NCBI RefSeq assembly: GCF_000264785.1
Contig: NZ_AFJI01000088.1
Coordinates: 39,165 to 103,164 of the forward strand
Reading direction: 5' to 3'
From: Edwardsiella ictaluri ATCC 33202
GTDB lineage: Bacteria; Pseudomonadota; Gammaproteobacteria; Enterobacterales; Enterobacteriaceae
DNA: 64,000 nucleotides
Shown here: in pieces, positions 20,688 to 30,294 of the stretch
How positions within the stretch are numbered: position 1 is the first letter of the stretch
How the letters are laid out: every line of letters starts with the position of its first letter
Translations under genes and position numbers: made by a program
The notes under the pieces: model-generated
Told to the model about the DNA's origin: nothing
Database searches by the model: none
The model's input: the letters and a program-made list of their open reading frames with translations, nothing else

Positions 20688-21296
20688 TCAGGCTTGAACC
20701 CAACCGCGGCGGATGGCGTAGCTGAAGATCTGTCGGTGCAGGCGCAGCAGCACGCAGTGCAGCGCATCGCCGTAGTGTGGCCATAGCACATGAACCAGTC
20801 CACAGCTGGCCAGTGCTACCAAAAAGGCGCCGATCATATCCAGCGGCCAGTGCACGCCGAGGTAGATACGAGACCAGGCGATAGCGATACCACAGAGCAT
20901 CAGCACGCTGCCGATCCTACGGCGTGGAGACCAGAAAAGAAACGCCAGTGCAAAGCTGAAGATGGCACAGCCGTGATCGCTGGGATAGGAGCTATCGGGT
21001 GCGTGGAGAAGGAACTGGTTACCGATCCCGATGGTGAAGGGGCGTGGATGGGGCAGCAGCCAGCCGATGATCTGTGCCAACAGCAGGGTGATTATCAGGG
21101 TGAGCGTCGCCTGGCTGATGATCACCCGGCGTGCGGGAAGCTGTGCGGCGTTACCCCATAACCAGCCGACCACAATGGTGAGTGGGACCACCAGGATCAG
21201 ATCTTTGGCGATAAAACGGGCGAACATCAGCAAGGCCAGTGGCGCGTGCGGTGTGGCGTTGATCCACAGAAACAGGGTGCGGTTAAACTCTTCCAT
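20688..21296 (-). CDS. ybjG: Undecaprenyl-diphosphate phosphatase (PAP2 family)
   Basis: A 202-residue membrane phosphatase that recycles undecaprenyl pyrophosphate for peptidoglycan and O-antigen synthesis. The three PAP2 motifs are present: 'HPRPF' (near residue 83), 'PSDHG' (near 106) and 'SRIYLGVHWPLD' (near 142). There are about five membrane helices. Length and ends fit E. coli YbjG (198 residues), and the position next to deoR agrees. Confidence 0.9.
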   Translation of the reverse strand: MEEFNRTLFLWINATPHAPLALLMFARFIAKDLILVVPLTIVVGWLWGNAAQLPARRVIISQATLTLIITLLLAQIIGWLLPHPRPFTIGIGNQFLLHAPDSSYPSDHGCAIFSFALAFLFWSPRRRIGSVLMLCGIAIAWSRIYLGVHWPLDMIGAFLVALASCGLVHVLWPHYGDALHCVLLRLHRQIFSYAIRRGWVQA

Positions 21297-21465
21297 TCAA
21301 ACAGACTCAATCAACAACGGAACAGGGAGGACGGCAGCCTGACCTCGCCTACTGCGAGTGGCGGACACTAAACTATAGGGAGAAGCGCCCGCCTACGCCA
21401 ATGTTAATGCGCGGTGGTTATTGCCGGGTTTAACTACAGAATAATCGGTCAGGCTTAAGGAAACC

Positions 21466-22416
21466 TTATTCTGCCCGTGAAGAGTGAGCGAGCTGACAGA
21501 GTGAGTGGCGATTGGCGCAGTTGTGCCGGATATTGCCAGCCAGTGCGGCGATCAGATTCTCCACCGCACAGCGTGCCATCGCATAGCGGGTCTCATGCGT
21601 CGCCGATCCGATGTGCGGCAGTGCTATTACATTGGCTAAATGGAGTAGCGGATCGTCAGCAAAGAGCGGTTCAGGATCAAAAACATCCAACCCGGCAGCG
21701 CGTAATTGGCCTGACTGCAGCGCTTGGATTAGGGCCTGTTGGTCGACGATTTTCCCCCGGGAACCGTTGATCAGGATCGCGCCAGGTTTCATCTGGGCAA
21801 GTCGCTGCGCATTGATCAATCCTTGGCTCTTGGCGGTCAGCGGAAGTGTCAAACAGACGAAATCGGCACGGGCGAGCAAGGCTTCCAATGAGCAGCGCTG
21901 GGCGGAAAATACACGCTCTGCTTCGGGATGTGCATGGTTACTGTGATAGCACACCGACATGTTAAAGCCGGCATGCGCGCGTTGCGCCAAGGCATAGCCG
22001 ATTCGCCCCATCCCGATGATGCCGATGGTTTTATGATGCACATCGATGCCGTAATGACGGGCGTCTATGCTGTTCTGCCATGCTCCGGCCTTGACCCATT
22101 CAGCCAGTTCCAGTGCCCTTCTGGCAGTCATCATCAATAACATAAACAGTGTATCGGCGGTGGTTTCAGTCAGAACGCCCGGGGTATGCATGAGCGCGAT
22201 GCCGCGTTGAGAAAGGTCGTCGACGTCGAACTGATCGATGCCAACAGAGATGGTCGAGATGGCGCGCAGTCGTGGCGCATGGGCTAACAGGGCGGTATTG
22301 ATGGTGGCACCGGAGCCGATCAGGCCGATAGCGTCGGCGAGCGCTGCCTGTACCTGATGGCGGTTGTCGGCGGTAAGAGTGGCGAAGCTAAATAACTGCC
22401 CGGAATAGTAGATCAC
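21466..22416 (-). CDS. 2-hydroxyacid dehydrogenase (GhrB-like), 5' end replaced by an IS
   Basis: A D-isomer-specific 2-hydroxyacid dehydrogenase. It has the Rossmann motif '[15 protein letters not shown]', catalytic Arg in 'NGSRGKIVD', Glu in 'DVFDPEPLF' and His in '[15 protein letters not shown]'. It resembles GhrB (glyoxylate/2-ketogluconate reductase). Compared with GhrB it lacks about 20 native N-terminal residues, including the first beta strand. IS630 copy C ends within the frame, and the only available start is a GTG at 22416, inside the IS. The first eight codons or so are IS-derived. Whether it is expressed or folds is unknown; treat it as a probable truncated gene. Confidence 0.8.
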   Translation of the reverse strand: MIYYSGQLFSFATLTADNRHQVQAALADAIGLIGSGATINTALLAHAPRLRAISTISVGIDQFDVDDLSQRGIALMHTPGVLTETTADTLFMLLMMTARRALELAEWVKAGAWQNSIDARHYGIDVHHKTIGIIGMGRIGYALAQRAHAGFNMSVCYHSNHAHPEAERVFSAQRCSLEALLARADFVCLTLPLTAKSQGLINAQRLAQMKPGAILINGSRGKIVDQQALIQALQSGQLRAAGLDVFDPEPLFADDPLLHLANVIALPHIGSATHETRYAMARCAVENLIAALAGNIRHNCANRHSLCQLAHSSRAE

Positions 22417-23542
22417 TCAGGGGGAACTCAGTCCGGTTTATGCGATCTGATCAATCGCTGAATATCCCAAATCACCAGCCGGACTGAGCAATGCCGATCA
22501 TCGCACCAATACCCAGAGCTGAACGACACTTCATGCAGAAAACGATCCATAAAACAAAGGACAAAAACCACGCCCGGCGGCTGACAGCCATGCTGATGCT
22601 GCATCGTGGTGACACCGTCAGTCATGTAGCCAGAACGCTCTGCTGTGCCCGCTCGTCGATTGGTCGCTGGATTAACGGGCTCACACTGTCTGGTGCTGAA
22701 GGCCTGAAGTCATTGCCGTCAGGACGTGGGAAGCGCTGGCCGTTTGAGCATATTTGCGCATTGCTGCGTGAGCTTGTTAAGCATTCTCCTGGTGATTTTT
22801 GTTATCAGCGTTCCCGCTGGAGTACCGAACTGCTGGCGATCAAAATCCGTGATATCACGGGTTGTCCGCTACATGCTTCAACCATCCGGCGATGGTTACC
22901 TGCAGCCGGACTGGTATGGCGCAGAGCAGCACCAACACTGCGTATCAGGGAGCCGAATAAGGAAGAAAAAATGGCAGCGATTAATGTGGCGTTAGCCAGT
23001 TGTACCACAAGACACTCTGTGTTTTACGAAGATGAAGTGGATATCCACCTCAATCCCAAAATCGGCGCTGAGTGGCAGCTACGCGGGCAGCAAAAGCGCA
23101 TCGTCACGCCGGGCCAGAATGAAAAGTACTCTCTTGCCGGCGTACTGCACAGTGGTACGGGTAAAGTCAGCTACGTTGGTGGAAATAGTAAAGATTCATC
23201 CTTATTTATCAAGCTTTTAAAAGATCTGAAGGCGACATGCCGGCGGGCAAAAACGATTACGCTCATTGTCGATAATTACATCATTCACAAAAGCCGTGAA
23301 ACATTGCGCTGGCTGAAAGCAAACCCAACGTTCAAGGTGATTTACCAGCCGATTTACTCGCCGTGGGTCAATCATATCGAACAGTTGTGGCAGGCGCTTC
23401 ATGAGACAATAACCCGAAATCACCAGTGCCATTCAATGTGGCAACTGTTAAAAAAGGTTCGTCATTTTATGGATACCGTCAGCCCATTCCCCGGAGGGGA
23501 ACATAGACTGGTTAAAGTGTAGCGGTATTAGGATCAGTTAAT
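22391..23542 (+). mobile_element. IS630-family element, copy C (apparently intact)
   Basis: 1152 bp, flanked by TA (22389-22390 and 23543-23544), with ends AATAACTG and, on the other strand, ATTAACTG. Its transposase frame is complete, unlike copies A, B and D, and its sequence is the most diverged of the four. It separates the headless dehydrogenase from the tail of the 450-residue gene. Confidence 0.9.
22491..23522 (+). CDS. IS630-family transposase
   Basis: A 343-residue DDE transposase. The N-terminal helix-turn-helix region ('VSHVARTLCCARSSIGRWINGL', about residues 42-63) is followed by a winged part ('TGCPLHASTIRRWLPAAGLVWRRAAPT'). The catalytic DDE triad lies in 'FYEDEVDIHLNPK' (near 181), 'LIVDNYIIHKS' (near 263) and 'SPWVNHIEQLWQ' (near 300). 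It is uninterrupted and could mobilise the defective copies in trans. Confidence 0.93.
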   Translation: MPIIAPIPRAERHFMQKTIHKTKDKNHARRLTAMLMLHRGDTVSHVARTLCCARSSIGRWINGLTLSGAEGLKSLPSGRGKRWPFEHICALLRELVKHSPGDFCYQRSRWSTELLAIKIRDITGCPLHASTIRRWLPAAGLVWRRAAPTLRIREPNKEEKMAAINVALASCTTRHSVFYEDEVDIHLNPKIGAEWQLRGQQKRIVTPGQNEKYSLAGVLHSGTGKVSYVGGNSKDSSLFIKLLKDLKATCRRAKTITLIVDNYIIHKSRETLRWLKANPTFKVIYQPIYSPWVNHIEQLWQALHETITRNHQCHSMWQLLKKVRHFMDTVSPFPGGEHRLVKV

Positions 23543-24886
23543 TAGATCTTCATCATCTTTTCTATTTGGTTTGAACAATTCTGAAATTTGTGAATCAGCT
23601 GTTCTGGATCTAATTCTCTCGTTAAAATCCTTCAATCCATCACTCTGCTCAGTTGCACGATTCCTCTCAACACTCGTAAGGATATGATCATTAATTCCCA
23701 CTATCCTGCTTGATATAACACCAGACAATTCATCACCACCAATATCTTTAGCATGCGCCACAAGAGCATTACCGAGATTAACTTTCCATGGCTGTACTTC
23801 ATAGTAAGGTACTTGACCATTCAATGATAAAAACTCACCTAAAGATTGGTCACCACTAGCCATCCCTGAATCAGCAAGGGCCATAAAATCATAGAGTATA
23901 TTTTGAGGTAGTGAATTAACAAAAACGATATTTATTCTACCTCCTCCTTCCCCATCAACATTAACTTTATGATGGATTGTTTGTTTTTCTGCATCGTCAG
24001 GTTTGGCAACATAGATATTTGCTGATGAAAATAAATCTTGAGGATTATAATCATCTCCGCCATGAGATAAAACCCCCTCTGTATATTTAATTAATTTATC
24101 TTCATTTTTTTCATTCAATAATCTCACAACAATAATGTAATTAGCGTTACCACTTTGATTTTCAGATAGTGTGTTAGTGACAAATACACGAACTGCATTA
24201 TATATATTTGGTGAGCTAATATAAGCAATATTATATCTTGATTGTTTTTCTAAAGAAAAGTTATAACTATCAAGCAAATTAACCAAGTCCCTTTCACACC
24301 GTTCCCTTACAATATCGACAGTATGTTTATCAACGGGAAGATAGCCAATAGCCCCCTCCGAAAACCCTAATGAATAATACATGCTTTTATTAAAGCCGCT
24401 TTTTTTAAACATATCCTCGCGTTCAAGAACTCTGGCATTATCAGGAGAAATAAAATCCATCTCTTCAATACAAGCAACATCATCTTTATTAAGATGATAT
24501 TCATGGCACAAACTTTCAATAATATCATGAAGCTTCGCTGGTGAGCATATGGCTGCAGGTGCAACGACAAAAATCGGATCATAAAAATCACCTATACTGT
24601 GCTCTACGGAGCAATGTGAAATATTACGGTGATTATTATTGAATGTAGGGTCACCAAACAAAGTGCAATCAACAGGAACAATGGTTATCCGGCAGTCTTG
24701 TTCTAAAGCAAGATTTGCAATCTTATTAGCTAAAGAAATATCCCCAGAACCACCACAGATTGGATTAATTAACACAACATCACGTCTGTTAGTTAATTTT
24801 CCTAATGATTCATTAGTGAGTTTACTAATAGATGGGACTCGAGAAAGTGACTGAGAAGACGGTGTTTCAACTTTGTGCAAGGGCAT
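23534..24886 (-). CDS. Uncharacterised 450-residue protein, possible GT-B-like enzyme/effector
   Basis: I do not recognise the family. A Ser/Thr-rich, hydrophilic N-terminus of about 33 residues without a signal peptide precedes a beta strand and Gly-rich loop ('VVLINPICGGSGDISLANK', about 38-55). A second loop with acidic ends follows late ('DSGMASGDQSLGEFLS', about 335-350). This pairing resembles the two halves of a GT-B glycosyltransferase-type fold. The gene is very AT-rich and lies between two direct IS630 copies. Its last three residues and stop come from IS copy C, so the native C-terminus is lost. The unstructured N-terminus and context would suit a secreted effector, but that is inference. 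Confidence 0.6.
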   Translation of the reverse strand: MPLHKVETPSSQSLSRVPSISKLTNESLGKLTNRRDVVLINPICGGSGDISLANKIANLALEQDCRITIVPVDCTLFGDPTFNNNHRNISHCSVEHSIGDFYDPIFVVAPAAICSPAKLHDIIESLCHEYHLNKDDVACIEEMDFISPDNARVLEREDMFKKSGFNKSMYYSLGFSEGAIGYLPVDKHTVDIVRERCERDLVNLLDSYNFSLEKQSRYNIAYISSPNIYNAVRVFVTNTLSENQSGNANYIIVVRLLNEKNEDKLIKYTEGVLSHGGDDYNPQDLFSSANIYVAKPDDAEKQTIHHKVNVDGEGGGRINIVFVNSLPQNILYDFMALADSGMASGDQSLGEFLSLNGQVPYYEVQPWKVNLGNALVAHAKDIGGDELSGVISSRIVGINDHILTSVERNRATEQSDGLKDFNERIRSRTADSQISELFKPNRKDDEDLIN

Positions 24887-25149
24887 GTAAATAGCACCAT
24901 TATTTAATAATAAACATCAAGGGAATAGTAAATAATATTTGCAAAAAATGTAATATGGAAAAGATGAGTATTAAATTAACATTTATATAACTATTTTTCT
25001 TTTGTTTTTCGGATCTTAATTTTAACCGATTGAATAGACATGGGTTTAACAGACACCTCAAAGTCATTTATGGACTGATCACAAAACCATAGACAAATTC
25101 TGTCCTCACGACGAGGCCCGTTCAAAGGCCTACGGACTAACGCCTCCTA

Positions 25150-26301
25150 AATAGCTGCGCGGAATAGTAGATCACTTTGAGGGAACTCAGCCCGGATTGT
25201 GCGATCTGATCAATCGCTAAACCAATCAAAATCACCAACCGGACTGAGCAATGCCGATCATAGCACCCATTCCCCGAACTGACCGACGCTTGATGCAGAA
25301 AACTATCCATCAAACGCGTGATAAAATCATTCCCGCAGGCTGACCGCTATGCTGATGCTGCATCGGGGCGACCGTGTCAGCGACGTTGCCAGAACGCTCT
25401 GCTGCGCCCGCTCATCGGTGGGACGCTGGATTAACTGGTTTACGCTGTCAGGTGTTGCAGGACTGAAATCATTACCCGCCGGGCGTTCCCGCCGTTGGCC
25501 GTTCGAGCATATCTGCTCGCTGTTACGTGAGCTGGTAAAACACGCTCCCGATGATTTTGGCTACCAGCGTTCACGCTGGAGTACAGAACTTCTGACAATA
25601 AAAATCAATGAGATAACCGGTTTCCAGTGACATACCGGAACTGTTCGCCACTGGTTGCCGTCTGCGGGTCTGGTATGGCGAAGGGCCGCGCCTACTCTGC
25701 GTATCCGTGACCCGTATAAGGATGAGAAGATGGCGGCAATCCACAAAGCACTGAACGAATGCAGCGCAGAGCATCCGGTATTTTATGAAGATGAGGTAGA
25801 TATCCATCTTAATCCCAAAATCGGTGCGGACTGGCAGCTACGCGGGCAGCAAAAACGGGTGGTGACGCCGGGACAGAACGAAAAATACTCTCTGGCCGGA
25901 GCACTGCACTGCGGAACGGGCAAAGTCAGCTACGTGGGCGGAAACAGAAAAAGTTCATTACTATTCATCAAGTTGCTGAAGCAGCTTAAAGCGATGTACC
26001 GGCGGGCGAAAACCATCACTCTGATCGTGGACAACTACATTATCCACAAAAGCCGGGAAACGCAGCGCTGGCTGAAGCAAAATCCGAAGTTCAGGGTGAT
26101 TTACCCGCCAGTTTACTCGCCGTGGGTGAATCATGTTGAGCGGCTATGGCAAGCGCTTCACGACACGATAACGCGTAATCATCAGTGCCGTTCAATGTGG
26201 CAACTGTTGAAAAAGGCTCGTCATTTTATGGAAATCGTCAGTCCATTCCCCGGAGGGAAACATGGTCTAGCAAAAGTGTAGCGGTATTAGGCGCAGCTAT
26301 T
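25150..26301 (+). mobile_element. IS630-family element, copy D (defective)
   Basis: 1152 bp, flanked by TA (25148-25149 and 26302-26303), with ends matching copies A and B. Same orientation as copy C, so the AT-rich gene at 23534-24886 sits between direct IS630 repeats. The right end is inserted in an IS256-type transposase gene. Confidence 0.9.
25251..26281 (+). pseudogene. IS630-family transposase, frameshift plus nonsense (copy D)
   Basis: Compared with copies A and B it lacks one base in an A-run near 25325, which shifts the frame after about 25 codons. It has TGA at 25628-25630, at the same codon as in copies A and B. It does not have their second stop: the codon is TAC here. The 208 residues after the TGA keep the DDE residues. 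Confidence 0.88.
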
Positions 26302-26303
26302 TA

Positions 26304-27117
26304 GGTGTCATCCATCTGCCACGGCATCGACGAACGTGTGCAGGCGTTCCTGCAGCGGCCGCTGGAAGGGGAGTGGCCCTATCTGTAGCTGGATGCGACC
26401 TACGTGAAGGTGCGCAAGAACGGTCGGGTGGTCAGCGTGGCGGTAATAATCGCCTGCGCGGTCAGCCCGGACGGTCGCCGGGAGATTATCGGGATGGGTA
26501 TCGGTGAGTCAGAAGCCAAAGCGTTCTGGCTGGCCTTCCTGCTGAGCCTGAAGGCGCGCGGTCTGGAAGGCGTGAAACGGGTTATCTCCGACTCGCACAG
26601 CGGCCTTAAGGCGGCAATCCGGCAGGTGTTCTCTACCAGCGGGCAGCACTGCCGGGTCCACTTCATGCGCAACGTGCTGGGGCGCGTCAGCCGTACCAGT
26701 CAGTCGGTGGTCCGCGCCGCGCTGCAGCAGGTGTTCGTGCAGACCGGGGAGAAAAGTGCTCATGCCACCTGGCGCGAGGTGGCGGCTCAGCGGGAGAAGC
26801 GCTTCCCGGCGGTCACGGAGATGATGGACGAAGCGGAAGAGGACGTGCTGGCGTACTTCGGCCTCCCGAAAGCACACCGGGTGAAAATCCACTCGACCAA
26901 CACGCTGGAGCGCCTGAACAAAGAGGTGAAACGGCGTGCAGACGTGGTGGGCATCTTCCCCAACGAAGAGAGCATCATGCGGCTACTGGATGCGTTACTG
27001 ACGGAGCAGAACGAAGAATGGCTGCTGCAGAAGCGCTACCTGCCACAACACAACATGGCGGAGAGAGAGCAGACCGCTGAAAAAGAAGTAATCGACGCGC
27101 TGCCAATCAGCGCATAA
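26304..27117 (+). pseudogene. IS256-family transposase, 5'-truncated with a nonsense codon
   Basis: The C-terminal two thirds of a mutator-type (IS256) transposase: 'ARGLEGVKRVISDSHSGLKAA', 'WQRCRVHF'-like segment 'GQHCRVHFMRNVL' and 'IHSTNTLERLNKEVKRRADVVGIFPNEES'. The 5' part was cut off by IS630 copy D. A TAG at about 26386 interrupts the frame in 'EGEWPYL*LDATYVKV', where Trp is expected. The longest open part is 26404-27117 (237 residues). Nonfunctional remnant. Confidence 0.88.
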
Positions 27118-27559
27118 GAGGTCCGTTACCGGGCCGGAAGGCTGTAACTGAATTGACACCACCTTTACGGACTCGACCGTCTACCGGGGTGGGGGCAGTC
27201 CACTAAACATCTAAAGCAGTGTGCAAAAATTGTGTCAAGAAACCCTCTTGCCGCATTTTTGTTACGGATGAGTACATGTTACAAAAGGGGTAAGGGGGGC
27301 GATAGGTTGATCATACAGGTGGTTGTTGAAGGTATGTCTCCACATCGTACACGCTGTTTATTTAAACATTTGATTATAAAGTAATTTTTCTGCAGGCAAT
27401 AAAAAACCCGATAATCTTGAACCTAAGCGGCGGGATTATCGGGCTCCTCAATATGGGGACGTCAAAGAAAAGCAGTGGCACTAATTCAGACTGACGGCGA
27501 CGGGGAAAGTTCAGTCGCCGCTAAAAAAGTCATGCGTTTTTGCGTAGCGGCGTCGGGGG
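27118..27559. other. Intergenic region downstream of ybjL
   Basis: The left part, to about 27185, is the tail of the IS256 remnant. The rest holds no supported gene apart from the ybjL terminator at 27401-27443. Confidence 0.5.
27401..27443 (-). terminator. ybjL terminator
   Basis: Ten-bp arms (CCCGATAATC at 27407-27416, GATTATCGGG at 27434-27443) form a hairpin that on the minus strand is followed by six U. It lies about 120 bases beyond the ybjL stop. Confidence 0.75.
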
Positions 27560-29248
27560 TTAGCCGACGACGCCAGGCCATACAATGATGATAAGGGTAC
27601 CGGCCAGCGTCAACAGTACGTTGGCGATGGCGTAGGTCCCCGCGTAGCCCAAGGCTGGAATGTTGCTGCGTGAGGCATCGTTGATGATGTCCATGGCCGG
27701 GGCACAGGTACGGGCCCCCATGATGGCGCCAAACAGCAGCGCGCGGTTCATTCTCAGCACAAAGGCGCCGAAGAGAAAGCAGATCACCACTGGCACCAGG
27801 CTGACGATCAGCCCGGCTATCAGCATTTGACCGCCGACCTCACCCAGCCCGTGGCGCATGCCAGCGCCGGCACTCAGGCCGACTCCGGCCATAAACACCA
27901 TCAGACCAAACTCTTTGACCATATTGAGGGCCCCCTGGGGAATATAGCCAAAGGTAGGGTGGTTGGCGCGCAGGAATCCCAACATGATGCCGGCAAACAG
28001 CAGGCCGGCGGCGTTGCCGATGCCAAAGGAGAAGCCGGTAAACTGAAAGGTGATCAGACCGATCATCAGACCAATAATGAAGAATGCGCAGAACGCCAGC
28101 AGATCGGTCACCTGGCTGTGGATAGAGATAAAGCCGATGCGATCGGCCACGCTCTTGACGCGGCGGGCGTCACCGCTGACCTGCAGCACATCTCCTTTAT
28201 TCAGAACGATGTTATCGTCGATCGGCATTTCTATCTGGCTGCGGATCACCCGGTTTAAAAAGCAGCCGTGGTCAGTCAGTTTAACCTGGCTCAGGCGTTT
28301 GCTGACGGCGTTGCTGTTTTTTACGACGATCTCTTCGGTAACGATACGCATATCCAGAAGATCGCGGTCGAAGACCTCTTTACCGTTGCGAAAGCTGGGG
28401 TCGAGACGGGCGTGGGCGTCCGGGTAGCCGACCAAGGCTATCTCATCGCCGACCTGCAGTACTGCATCGCCGTCCGGTGTGGCCAGAATGCCATTACGGC
28501 GGATCCGCTCTATATAGCATCCGGTCTGACTGTATATGCCCAGCTCGCGCAGGTTTTTACCGTCGGCCCAGGCGACCAGCTCGGGGCCGACGCGATAGGC
28601 GCGGATCACCGGCAGAAAGACTTTGCGCTGCGTGTCGTTGTCCAACCCCCGCTCGCGGGCAATTTGCTGGGCGGAGGTTGGCAGATCCTGGTGCTGTAGC
28701 TTGGGAAGATAGCGGGCGCCGAAGATCAGGCTGACCAGGCCGACCAGGTAGGTCAGGGCGTAGCCCAGGCTGAGATGATCCTGAAGCTGCCCCAGCTGGG
28801 GGTTATCGGCCATGGTCTGGCGCAGGGTATCGCCGGCGCCGACCAGCACCGGGGTCGAGGTCATCGAACCGGCCAGCATACCGGCGGTCAGGCCGATATC
28901 CCAGCGGAATAGTTTACCCAGCCCCAGCGCGATGCACAGGGCACTGGCAACCATCACCAGCGCCAGCATCAGATAGTTTTTACCGTCGCGGAAGAAAATA
29001 GAGAAGAAGTTGGGGCCGGCTTCTACACCTACGCAGAAAATAAACAGCATGAACCCCAGGTTGAGGGCATCGGTGTTCATTGAAAAGTGCTGTTGCCCGA
29101 GCAGCAGGGAGACCACCAGTACGCCGATGGAGTTACCCAGTTGAATGGAGCCAAGGCGCAGCTTACCGAGGCAAAGCCCCAGTGCCAGTACTACGAACAG
29201 CAGCAGGATATAATTGCCCGTTAACAAATTAGCAACATCAATATTCAT
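27560..29248 (-). CDS. ybjL: Putative AspT/YidE-family transporter YbjL
   Basis: A 562-residue inner-membrane protein of the aspartate:alanine exchanger family; its substrate is not established here. Two membrane halves ('[19 protein letters not shown]' and '[15 protein letters not shown]' in the first; '[23 protein letters not shown]' in the second) flank a pair of TrkA-C (RCK_C) domains in the middle (about residues 205-370). The ATG at 29248 ([12 protein letters not shown]) aligns with the E. coli start; an in-frame ATG 21 codons upstream gives an extension unlike the family. Confidence 0.93.
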   Translation of the reverse strand: MNIDVANLLTGNYILLLFVVLALGLCLGKLRLGSIQLGNSIGVLVVSLLLGQQHFSMNTDALNLGFMLFIFCVGVEAGPNFFSIFFRDGKNYLMLALVMVASALCIALGLGKLFRWDIGLTAGMLAGSMTSTPVLVGAGDTLRQTMADNPQLGQLQDHLSLGYALTYLVGLVSLIFGARYLPKLQHQDLPTSAQQIARERGLDNDTQRKVFLPVIRAYRVGPELVAWADGKNLRELGIYSQTGCYIERIRRNGILATPDGDAVLQVGDEIALVGYPDAHARLDPSFRNGKEVFDRDLLDMRIVTEEIVVKNSNAVSKRLSQVKLTDHGCFLNRVIRSQIEMPIDDNIVLNKGDVLQVSGDARRVKSVADRIGFISIHSQVTDLLAFCAFFIIGLMIGLITFQFTGFSFGIGNAAGLLFAGIMLGFLRANHPTFGYIPQGALNMVKEFGLMVFMAGVGLSAGAGMRHGLGEVGGQMLIAGLIVSLVPVVICFLFGAFVLRMNRALLFGAIMGARTCAPAMDIINDASRSNIPALGYAGTYAIANVLLTLAGTLIIIVWPGVVG

Positions 29249-29553
29249 GTAGAATAACTTATCGTTAACTATCAGGTTCTTGATATGATTGACTGTTAGA
29301 GCTAAATTCAACCATAGAATATAAGAGAATTCACCTAAGATTCTGCGTTGGTGAATGGTGGATACCCGCGGGGGTATGATCGCTCATATTAGACGGTTGA
29401 CTGGCGGACAGCCAGTAAAAAGCCGTTTTCAGTTGATGGTTCGTTGTTTTTCTGCGCCGGGAAGTGGTTTGTTCACCGTCGTCGGGCCCGCCCAATAGGG
29501 CATGCCTGTCACAAGGTGAGCAGATTTAGCGTTTCGCTATAGGGAGGGAGAGC
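29249..29553. other. Divergent promoter region of ybjL and ybjM
   Basis: 305 bases between divergent genes. Promoters for both must lie here; I see no clear operator and no additional gene. Confidence 0.5.
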
Positions 29554-29931
29554 ATGGCGAACGGACGGCGTTGGTTTACCCTGATACTCTGTTTTTTGAT
29601 GGTGACGACACTGTTTCTGTTGTCACACTGCTATGTCCAGGCCCACGGTGGTATCGCTGAGCCGCCGGGCATGCGCCCGGGGCTGCTGCTTTATATGTTG
29701 CCGGGGTTTATCCTGTGTCCGCTGGCGCGCCGTCAGCGGGTGCTGACGGTCTTTTGTGGTGCGCTGGTATCGGCGGTGTTTTGTCAACTGCTGCATATGC
29801 TGTGGCTGGCCGATGATGAAACGCCGCTGCAGCTGTTGCCCTACACCACTAGCATGGTGTTCTGGTGCGTGTTTGGTGCCCTGCTGTACTGGTTTGCCGC
29901 GACGTTGTGTGGCCAGCGGGCGGTTAGATAG
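29554..29931 (+). CDS. ybjM: Inner-membrane protein YbjM
   Basis: A 125-residue protein with four hydrophobic segments ('FTLILCFLMVTTLFLLSHCYV', 'GLLLYMLPGFILCPLA', 'VFCGALVSAVFCQLLHMLWL' and 'MVFWCVFGALLYWFAATL'). Length equals E. coli YbjM, with weak similarity ('FWCVFGAL' against 'FWCALGAL'), and the position between ybjL and grxA agrees. Function unknown. Confidence 0.8.
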   Translation: MANGRRWFTLILCFLMVTTLFLLSHCYVQAHGGIAEPPGMRPGLLLYMLPGFILCPLARRQRVLTVFCGALVSAVFCQLLHMLWLADDETPLQLLPYTTSMVFWCVFGALLYWFAATLCGQRAVR

Positions 29932-29980
29932 TCTATACCGATTAATCTCTATCGCTTTAACGGTAGCGTTGCGCCAAAAT

Positions 29981-30006
29981 AAAAAACCCGCCGCGGCGGG
30001 TTTTTT
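29981..30006. terminator. Bidirectional terminator between ybjM and grxA
   Basis: The palindrome CCCGCCGCGGCGGG (29987-30000) is flanked by six A on the left and six T on the right, an ideal two-way intrinsic terminator for the convergent genes ybjM and grxA. Confidence 0.92.
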
Positions 30007-30021
30007 GCTGTGCAGGTGGCG

Positions 30022-30294
30022 TTATTTGCTCTTATCAAACAGCTGCAGATGCGTTTTGGCATAGGCCTCAAAATCGGTGCAGCCGCCGATATGCTGCTGA
30101 TCGATGAACACCTGCGGAACGGTTTCGACCGGTTTGCCCACAGTCTTGGAGAGATCCTCTTTACTGATGCCCTCTGCGTGGATATCGACGTAGCGAAAAG
30201 TGAAGTCGTCGCGCTCGGCGGCCAGTTTTTCAGCCAACTCTTTTGCACGGACACAGTAGGGGCAGCCCGGACGCCCAAAGATTACAGCAAACAT
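30022..30294 (-). CDS. grxA: Glutaredoxin 1
   Basis: A 90-residue thiol-disulfide oxidoreductase that uses glutathione to reduce ribonucleotide reductase and other disulfides. The redox motif CPYC is at residues 11-14, and 'ETVPQVFIDQQHIGGCTDFEAY' is the cis-proline and glutathione-binding region. Five residues longer than E. coli GrxA at the C-terminus. It carries an extra Cys in 'GGCTD' where E. coli has Tyr. OxyR control is known in E. coli but no site was assigned here. Confidence 0.95.
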   Translation of the reverse strand: MFAVIFGRPGCPYCVRAKELAEKLAAERDDFTFRYVDIHAEGISKEDLSKTVGKPVETVPQVFIDQQHIGGCTDFEAYAKTHLQLFDKSK

